DNA from: Falsiroseomonas sp050563535
GTDB lineage: Bacteria > Pseudomonadota > Alphaproteobacteria > Acetobacterales > Acetobacteraceae
DNA: 64,000 bases
Assembly: GCF_050563535.1 (NCBI RefSeq)
Contig: NZ_JBNXUO010000010.1
Span: forward strand, 1-64,000
Reading direction: 5' to 3'
In this document: positions 58,783-64,000 of the stretch, piece after piece
Position numbering within the stretch: position 1 is the first letter of the stretch
How the letters are laid out: each line of letters opens with the position of its first letter
Position numbers and translations under genes: made by a program
The notes under the pieces: model-generated
Database searches by the model: none
Told to the model about the DNA's origin: nothing
Seen by the model: the letters and a program-made list of their open reading frames with translations, nothing else

Positions 58783-59907
58783 CTACTCGAACCCCGCCCC
58801 CTTGTGCTCGTCCAGCCGCGGCGCGCCCCGGCGCGGCAGGGGCCGGACCTTGTCGAAGCTGACCGGCAGCGCGGTGACCCGGAAGTCCTCGCCCGGCGGG
58901 GTCACCAGCATCCCGACCGCCTGCGCCTGCGGCTCCTCCAGCAATTCGGGGATGGTGTTGATCGGCGCGCAGGGCACGCCGGCCGCCACCAGCCGGTCCA
59001 GCCATTCGGCGCGCGGGCGCGTTCGCATCGCGGCGCGCACCAGCGCCAGGCACTCCGCCTTGTTGGCCAGGCGCTGGCGGTTGGTGGCGAAGCGCGGGTC
59101 CTCGGGCCATTCGGGATGGCCGAGCTCGGCGGCGAATTTCCGGAACAGCCGGTCATTGCCGCAGCAGACCAGCAGCGGGCCATCGGCCGCGTCGAAGGCC
59201 TCGTAGGGGACGAAGCCGGGATGGCCGCTGGCATGGCGTTCCGGCAGCTTCCCCTGGTTCACGAAGGCGCCGACCTTCTGCCCGGCCCAGCACATCGCCG
59301 TCTCGAACAGGGACGTGTCCACGACGCAGCCGCGCCCCGTCCGCGCGCGCTGCTGCAGGGCCGACAGCGCGCCGATCACGGTCCACATCCCCGTGCCCTG
59401 GTCCACCACGCTCGCGCCCATCCGCACCGGGGGACCATCGGGTTCGCCGGTGATGGAGGACAGGCCGCCGAAGGCCTGCATGAGCGGCTCGTAGCCCGGC
59501 TCGTCCCGCTTCGGGCCGAGATGCCCGAAGGCGCCCATGTTGCAGTAGATCAGCCGCGGATGCCGCGCGACCGTCTCCTCCGGCGCCAGGCCCAGCGCCT
59601 CCGGCACGCCGGGGCGCATGTTGTGGACCAGGATGTCGGCTTGGTCGAGCAGCGCATGCAGCGCCGCCATGCCCCCTTCCGACTTCAGGTCCAGCGCCAC
59701 GCTGCGCTTGCCGCGGTTGAACTCGTGGAAGTTCAGCGCGTCGCCGTGGCGGAAGGCCGGCCCCATCTGCCGCGCATCGTCGCCGCCCTGCGGCTTCTCG
59801 ATCTTGATCACGTCGGCGCCGAGGTCGGACAGGATCGCGCCCGCGAAGGGGCCCGACAGCACCTGCCCGATCTCCACCACCTTCACGCCGGCGAGGGGCA
59901 GGCTCAT
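58783..59907 (-). CDS. CaiB/BaiF (class III) CoA-transferase
   Basis: A 374-aa class III CoA-transferase: VVEIGQVLSGPFAGAILSDLGADVIKIE, GDDARQMGP, FHEFNRGKRSVALDLKSEGG, GYEPLMQAFGGLSSITG and the catalytic-Asp region GASVVDQGTGMW. It moves CoA between organic acids, often via formyl-, succinyl- or acetyl-CoA donors. ATGA overlap joins it to the TctC gene upstream. It converges on the LvaB-like gene with a 12-bp gap, so it could supply CoA thioesters to that pathway, which lacks its own CoA ligase here. Confidence 0.92.
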   Translation of the reverse strand: MSLPLAGVKVVEIGQVLSGPFAGAILSDLGADVIKIEKPQGGDDARQMGPAFRHGDALNFHEFNRGKRSVALDLKSEGGMAALHALLDQADILVHNMRPGVPEALGLAPEETVARHPRLIYCNMGAFGHLGPKRDEPGYEPLMQAFGGLSSITGEPDGPPVRMGASVVDQGTGMWTVIGALSALQQRARTGRGCVVDTSLFETAMCWAGQKVGAFVNQGKLPERHASGHPGFVPYEAFDAADGPLLVCCGNDRLFRKFAAELGHPEWPEDPRFATNRQRLANKAECLALVRAAMRTRPRAEWLDRLVAAGVPCAPINTIPELLEEPQAQAVGMLVTPPGEDFRVTALPVSFDKVRPLPRRGAPRLDEHKGAGFE

Positions 59908-60872
59908 TCGGGCTCGATCCCCGCCTGCCGGGCCACGCGGGTCCATTTCTCGATCTCGCTGCGGGTGAAGTCGCGCAGGTGGTCGGGGCTGCCGGTCAGC
60001 GGTTCCGTCGCATCCTCCCGGAGGCGCGCGGAGACGGCGGGAAGGGCCAGGATCTCGCGCAGCTTGACGTTCAACTGGTCCACGATCTCCCGCGGGGTGC
60101 CGCCGGTCGCGTAGACCGCGGTCCAGGTGCCGAGCTCGTAGCCCGGCAGGTTGCCGGCTTCCGCCACCGTCGGCAGGTCCGGCATGGCGGAGATGCGGTT
60201 CGCGGCGGTGACGGCCAGCGCGCGCACCCGCCCTTCCCGCACCTGCGGGATGGAGGTGGTGGTGTCGCAGAACATCAGCGGCAGCGTGCCGGAGATGACG
60301 TCCGTGATGGCCTGGGGGTTCGACCGGTAGGAGACGTTGACCATGTCGATCCCCGTCATGGTCTTGAACATCTCCCCCGCCATCCGGCTGGACTGGCTGC
60401 CGCTGCCGAAGGAGAGCTTCCCCGGATTGGCGCGACCATGGGCCACCAGTTCCGCGATGCTGCGGACGGGAAGGGCGTTGTTGACGACGACGAGCATGGT
60501 CGAGACGCCGAGCAGCGCCACCGGTTCGAAGTCGCGGATCGGGTCGTAGGGCAGGCGCTTGAACAGCGCGGGGTTCGACCCGTGGGTGGTATTCGACGTG
60601 AACAGCAGCGTGTAGCCATCCGGCCTGGCGCGGGCCACCGCCTCGGCCGCCAGGAAGCCGTTGGCGCCGCCGCGGTTGTCCACCACCACCGGCTGCCCCC
60701 AGTCCTGCGCCATGCGTTCGGCGAAGATCCGCGCGCGCAGGTCGGTCGCGGCGCCTGCCGCGAAGGGCACCACCATGCGGATGGCGCGGGACGGGTAGCG
60801 TTCCTGCGCCGCGGCCGGCAGCGCGGCCAGCAGCGGAAGCGCGGCGAAGGCGCGCCGGGTGGGCCTCATCAT
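59904..60872 (-). CDS. Tripartite tricarboxylate/Bug-type periplasmic receptor (TctC family)
   Basis: A 322-aa binding protein with a signal (MMRPTRRAFAALPLLAALP, cleavage near AAA-Q). Bug motifs are IRMVVPFAAGAATDLRARI, VDNRGGANGFLAAEAV, DGYTLLFTSNTTHGSNPALF, PVRSIAELV and MPDLPTVAEAG. Bug receptors bind small carboxylates. It is translationally coupled on both sides to a CoA-transferase and an HMG-CoA-lyase-like gene, a common orphan-receptor setting that suggests a carboxylic acid ligand destined for CoA activation. No permease is adjacent. Confidence 0.92.
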   Translation of the reverse strand: MMRPTRRAFAALPLLAALPAAAQERYPSRAIRMVVPFAAGAATDLRARIFAERMAQDWGQPVVVDNRGGANGFLAAEAVARARPDGYTLLFTSNTTHGSNPALFKRLPYDPIRDFEPVALLGVSTMLVVVNNALPVRSIAELVAHGRANPGKLSFGSGSQSSRMAGEMFKTMTGIDMVNVSYRSNPQAITDVISGTLPLMFCDTTTSIPQVREGRVRALAVTAANRISAMPDLPTVAEAGNLPGYELGTWTAVYATGGTPREIVDQLNVKLREILALPAVSARLREDATEPLTGSPDHLRDFTRSEIEKWTRVARQAGIEPE

Positions 60873-61840
60873 GCCGCCTCCTTCCTGCCGGCGCGGTATT
60901 TCGCGAGCGTGCCGGCATGCATCACATGCCCGTTCAGCCGGCGGCCGATGATGCGCTCCGCCAGCCGCGCGCATTCCACCAGCGCCTCGAGGTCGATGCC
61001 CGTCTCGATCCCCATCTCGTGGCACATGAAGACCATGTCCTCGGTGCAGATGTTGCCCGCCGCGCCCGCATCGCCATGCGCCGCGAAAGGGCAGCCGCCG
61101 AGGCCGGCGACCGAGCTGTCGAACAGGTCCACCCCCATCTCCAGCGCCGCCAGCACATTCGCCGCGCCGAGGCCGCGCGTGTCGTGCAGGTGCAGGCCGA
61201 TCCGCACCTCCGGGATGGCGTTCCGCACCTCTCCCACCAGGCGGCGGACCTGTTCGGGGTTGGCCCAGCCCATCGTGTCGGCCAGGAAGAACTGCCGCAG
61301 CCGCTCGCCGCGCCCGGCGCAGATGTCGCGCGCGTAGCGGGCCAGCTTCACCACGCGTTCGGCCGGAATGTCGCCTTCGTAGTTGCAGCCGAAGGCCGCC
61401 ATGACGATGGCGAAGTCGGGCGTCAGCCCCGCCTCGGCGTAGAGCTCCAGCCAGCGCCTCTGCCGTTGCGCCATCTCCTCGGCCGAGCAGCCGTTGTTCT
61501 TCCGCGCGAAGGCGTCGGAGGCGTAGAGCGAGATCTTGCCCGCCAGGTCCACGCCCGGCGTGGCCCGCGCCCGGGCGAAGCCCTGTTCGTTCAGCCACAG
61601 CCCGGCATAGTGGACGCCCGGCTTCCTGCGGATGGCGGCGAAAAGGGCCTCGCTGTCGGCCATCTGGGGGACGTGCTTCGGGCTGACGAAGCTGGCCACC
61701 TGGATGTGGCGCAGCCCGGTCTCGGCCAGCGCCTCCACCAGCTGCACGCGCTGGTCGAGCGGGTAGACGGTCTTCTCGATCTGGAAGCCCTCGCGTGGGC
61801 CTTCCTCGCGGAATTCCACGCGCTTCGGCCGGTCCGCCAT
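60869..61840 (-). CDS. Hydroxymethylglutaryl-CoA lyase family protein
   Basis: A 323-aa HMGL-type TIM-barrel lyase. It has the C-terminal catalytic GLGGCPFAAHGDAG (Cys250), metal-site HLHDTRG (His217, His219) and the N-terminal EEGPREGFQIE. Canonical HMG-CoA lyases read GPRDG there; here the metal-ligand Asp is Glu17. HMG-CoA lyase yields acetyl-CoA and acetoacetate, which fits the adjacent homogentisate genes that make acetoacetate. The substitution and the CoA-transferase neighbour leave citramalyl-CoA-like or other 3-hydroxyacyl-CoA cleavage possible. Confidence 0.88.
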   Translation of the reverse strand: MADRPKRVEFREEGPREGFQIEKTVYPLDQRVQLVEALAETGLRHIQVASFVSPKHVPQMADSEALFAAIRRKPGVHYAGLWLNEQGFARARATPGVDLAGKISLYASDAFARKNNGCSAEEMAQRQRRWLELYAEAGLTPDFAIVMAAFGCNYEGDIPAERVVKLARYARDICAGRGERLRQFFLADTMGWANPEQVRRLVGEVRNAIPEVRIGLHLHDTRGLGAANVLAALEMGVDLFDSSVAGLGGCPFAAHGDAGAAGNICTEDMVFMCHEMGIETGIDLEALVECARLAERIIGRRLNGHVMHAGTLAKYRAGRKEAA

Positions 61841-61894
61841 GGTGCCGTTCCTCCTGCTTACCAGGCGGTAGGTTGCGCCATGGCGGCGCGCGGT

Positions 61895-63196
61895 TCAAGG
61901 CGCGGGCAGGATGGCGCCGCGGCACTCCCCGAAGCCGATCGTCGCGAAGCCGTCGCGGCGTGCCGTGGCACGCAGCGTGATCTCGTCCCCGTCCTCCAGG
62001 AAACGCCGCGTCTCGCCCGAGGCGAGCGCCACCGGCTGCCGCCCGCCGCGCGTGATCTCGAGCAGGGAGCCGAGGCCGTCCCCGCCCTCGGTGGAGATGG
62101 TGCCGGTGCCGAACAGGTCCCCCGGCTGCAGGTTGCAACCGCCGCAGGCATGGTGCGCGACGAGCTGCGCCGGCGTCCAGTAGAGCGCGCGGGCATTGCC
62201 GGAGGAGAGGCGATGCGCCGGCAGCCCCTTGGCGCGCAGCCCCTCCGTCACCAGGAAGACCTCCAGCAGCAGGTCCAGCGCGCCCCCTGCCTGATCCCGT
62301 TCGTCCCAGAGGTAGTCCATCGGCCGCGGGTCGCCCTGCGGCCGCGGGGCCTGGGCTGCCCGGAAGGGGGCGAGTGCCTCCGGCGTCACGATCCAGGGGC
62401 TGACGGTGGTGCAGAAGTTCTTCGCCAGGAAGGGGCCGAGCGGCTGGTACTCCCAGCCCTGGATGTCGCGCGCCGACCAATCGTTCAGCAGGCAGTAGCC
62501 CGCGACGTGGCCCTCCGCCGCCCCGATCGGGATGGGCTCGCCCAACGCATTGCCCGGCCCGATCCAGAGCCCGAGTTCCAGTTCGTAGTCGAGGTTGCGG
62601 GACGGCCCGAAGCTCGGCTCCGCCTCGGCGGCCGGCTTGCGCTGGCCGTTCGGGCGCCGCACCGGCGCACCGGAGGGTACCACGCTGCTGGCGCGGCCAT
62701 GGTAGCCGATGGGCACATGCTTGTAGTTCGGCAGCAGCGGGTTGTCGGGGCGGAACAGCGCGCCGACATTGGTTGCGTGTTGGATGCCCGCGTAGAAATC
62801 GGTGTAGTCGCCGATCCGCGCGGGCAGGTGCAGCGCGCAATCCGCGGACGCGTGCAGCATGCCGGACAGGCGCCGCGCCTCGGCCGACCCTTCCGCCAGC
62901 AGCTCCGACAGCCTGGCCCGCAGCGCCCGCCGCGGCCCGGCGCCGAGCGCGAGCATGGCATTCAGCGCCCCGCCCGTGGCCGCCGCCGCAGCATCCTCCG
63001 CCGCGCCGTCCAGCAGCCCCGCCGCCAGCACCGCATCGAGGTCGAGGATCATGTCCCCGATCGCCACCCCCGCCCGCCGCGTGCCCCCCTGCGGCGAGAA
63101 GACGCCGAAGGGCAGGTTCTGGACCGGGAAGGCGTCGTGCCCGTTGGCCGAGGCGACGAAGCTGCGCCGCCCCGCGTCATGCGTTCCGTCGAGCAT
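61895..63196 (-). CDS. fahA: Fumarylacetoacetase
   Basis: A 433-aa FAH-fold hydrolase close to eukaryotic-type fumarylacetoacetase (about 420-440 aa). N-terminal NLPFGVFSPQGGTRRAGVAIGD, DFYAGIQHATNVGALFRP, YLVGYHGRAS-like IGYHGRASSV, DYELELGLWIGPGN and the C-terminal GTGTISTEG and GFGECRG segments are diagnostic. It hydrolyses fumarylacetoacetate to fumarate and acetoacetate, the last step of tyrosine/homogentisate catabolism. It starts 4 bp after the homogentisate dioxygenase stop, so the two are one operon. Confidence 0.95.
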   Translation of the reverse strand: MLDGTHDAGRRSFVASANGHDAFPVQNLPFGVFSPQGGTRRAGVAIGDMILDLDAVLAAGLLDGAAEDAAAAATGGALNAMLALGAGPRRALRARLSELLAEGSAEARRLSGMLHASADCALHLPARIGDYTDFYAGIQHATNVGALFRPDNPLLPNYKHVPIGYHGRASSVVPSGAPVRRPNGQRKPAAEAEPSFGPSRNLDYELELGLWIGPGNALGEPIPIGAAEGHVAGYCLLNDWSARDIQGWEYQPLGPFLAKNFCTTVSPWIVTPEALAPFRAAQAPRPQGDPRPMDYLWDERDQAGGALDLLLEVFLVTEGLRAKGLPAHRLSSGNARALYWTPAQLVAHHACGGCNLQPGDLFGTGTISTEGGDGLGSLLEITRGGRQPVALASGETRRFLEDGDEITLRATARRDGFATIGFGECRGAILPAP

Positions 63197-63200
63197 CGGT

Positions 63201-64000
63201 TCAGCGCCGCGTCGGGTCGAAGGTCTTCCTCAACCCCGACCAGCAGTCGAGGTAGCCGGACTGCAGCTGCGGCAGCGCGGCGGCATAGGCCGTCACGCGC
63301 TGGGGCAGCCGCGTCTCGAACATGAAGGCCATGGTGTTGGCCAGCTTGTGGGGCGCGAGTTCCATCGTGGACGCCTTCTCGAAGGCCTCGGCATCCGGGC
63401 CGTGCGGCAGCATGCAGTTGTGCAGGCTGAAGCCGCCGGGGACGAAGCCCTGCGGCTTGGCGTCGTACTGGCCCTGGATGAGACCCATGAACTCGCTCAT
63501 GATGTTCATGTGGTACCAGGGCGGGCGGAAGGTGTTCTCCGCCACCATCCAGCGTTCGGGGAACAGCACGAAGTCGATGTTGGCCGTGCCCGGCGTCTCG
63601 GACGGCGCGGTCAGGCAGGTGAAGATGCTGGGGTCCGCGTGGTCGAACAGCAGCGGCCCGACGGGCGAGTAGCGCGACAGGTCGTATTTGTAGGGCGCGT
63701 AGTTGCCGTGCCAGGCGACGACGTCGATCGGCGAATGGCCGATCTCGCTGGTCCAGAAGCTGCCGCCCCATTTCACCGTCACCCGGTGCGGCCCCTCCGC
63801 ATCCTCATAGGCCGCGACGGGGGAGAGGAAGTCGCGCTGGTTCGCCATGCAGTTGGCGCCGATCGGCCCGCGCTCGGGCAGGGTGAAGGCGCCGCCGTAG
63901 TTCTCGCACACATAGGCGCGGGCGGGCGCATCCACCTCGACCCGGAACTTCACGCCGCGGGGGATCACGCAGATCTCGCCCGGCGCGGCGTCGATCACGC
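63201..64000 (-). CDS. hmgA: Homogentisate 1,2-dioxygenase, C-terminal part (runs off the window)
   Basis: The visible 266 codons are the C-terminal two thirds of HmgA (full length about 430). Family motifs are DFLSPVAAYED, VVAWHGNYAPYKYDL, FRPPWYHMNIMSEFMGLI, whose His and Glu (six residues apart) match iron ligands, and MLPHGPDAEAFEKAS with the third His. The enzyme opens homogentisate to maleylacetoacetate with a mononuclear Fe(II). The N-terminus lies beyond 64000. It feeds FahA downstream; no maleylacetoacetate isomerase gene is seen in the window. Confidence 0.95.
   Translation of the reverse strand, partial: VIDAAPGEICVIPRGVKFRVEVDAPARAYVCENYGGAFTLPERGPIGANCMANQRDFLSPVAAYEDAEGPHRVTVKWGGSFWTSEIGHSPIDVVAWHGNYAPYKYDLSRYSPVGPLLFDHADPSIFTCLTAPSETPGTANIDFVLFPERWMVAENTFRPPWYHMNIMSEFMGLIQGQYDAKPQGFVPGGFSLHNCMLPHGPDAEAFEKASTMELAPHKLANTMAFMFETRLPQRVTAYAAALPQLQSGYLDCWSGLRKTFDPTRR

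Overview
The window looks like chromosomal DNA of a very GC-rich, free-living alphaproteobacterium, most likely of the Acetobacteraceae (Roseomonas-type). This rests on strong G/C third-position bias, dense co-directional operons with 4-bp ATGA/GTGA overlaps, many Bug/TctC-type orphan receptors, and a large catabolic repertoire for amides, peptides, D-amino acids and aromatics. That placement is inference. I see no rRNA, tRNA, insertion sequence, phage gene or CRISPR array, and no gene that I recognise as a transcription factor. Coding density is about 97 percent, and no stretch of 300 bases lacks a gene.

Layout. (1) 78-7087, minus strand: hydantoinase/oxoprolinase hyuA-hyuB, a creatininase-family hydrolase, a DadA-like FAD oxidase and a tartrate/isopropylmalate-type dehydrogenase. 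(2) 7134-13012, plus strand, divergent across a 46-bp gap filled by a 28-bp palindrome: class V aminotransferase fold protein, TctC receptor, threonine aldolase and two tandem amidases. (3) 13176-16986, minus: MgtC-like protein, a uroporphyrinogen-decarboxylase-like protein, a class III aminotransferase and two small unknown genes. (4) 17030-28783, minus: a complete Dpp/Opp-type ABC transporter, a fused HyuA-HyuB protein, a TAXI receptor and a Sel1-tailed membrane protein, headed by a GntR-type operator. (5) 28888-36259, minus: an orphan peptide receptor, an AbgB-like M20 amidohydrolase, an SDR and two M28-fold proteins that lack the usual Glu-Glu. (6) 36402-46520, mixed: secreted alpha/beta hydrolase, carboxymuconolactone-decarboxylase-like protein, two flavoproteins, class III alcohol dehydrogenase, racemase, TVP38, a SelD-associated-type flavoprotein, VOC protein and MFS carrier, ending in a 6 x 23-bp tandem repeat.

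(7) 46716-54490: a polar amino-acid ABC transporter (receptor and two permeases). Its probable ATPase lies 3.8 kb away, beyond an opposing four-gene operon encoding a DapA-family lyase and an alpha-beta-gamma D-hydroxyproline/imino-acid dehydrogenase. (8) 54527-58770: a universal stress protein with an FNR/FixK-like box, then a four-gene SDR, acyl-CoA dehydrogenase, APH-type kinase and DUF6285-like cassette. This cassette matches the composition of the lvaDCAB levulinate/4-hydroxyacid pathway. (9) 58783-64000, minus: CoA-transferase, TctC receptor, HMG-CoA-lyase-like protein, fumarylacetoacetase and a partial homogentisate dioxygenase.

How it fits together. Much of the window opens C-N bonds of cyclic or blocked amides and peptides (two HyuAB systems, creatininase-like, two amidases, M20, M28). 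It then oxidises or cleaves the released amino or imino acids (DadA-like, hydroxyproline-type dehydrogenase, threonine aldolase, aminotransferases), with dedicated receptors and transporters interleaved. The strongest candidates for a less-described system are the 4-hydroxyacyl-CoA phosphorylation cassette (55501-58770) and the tandem noncanonical M28 proteins (32731-36259).
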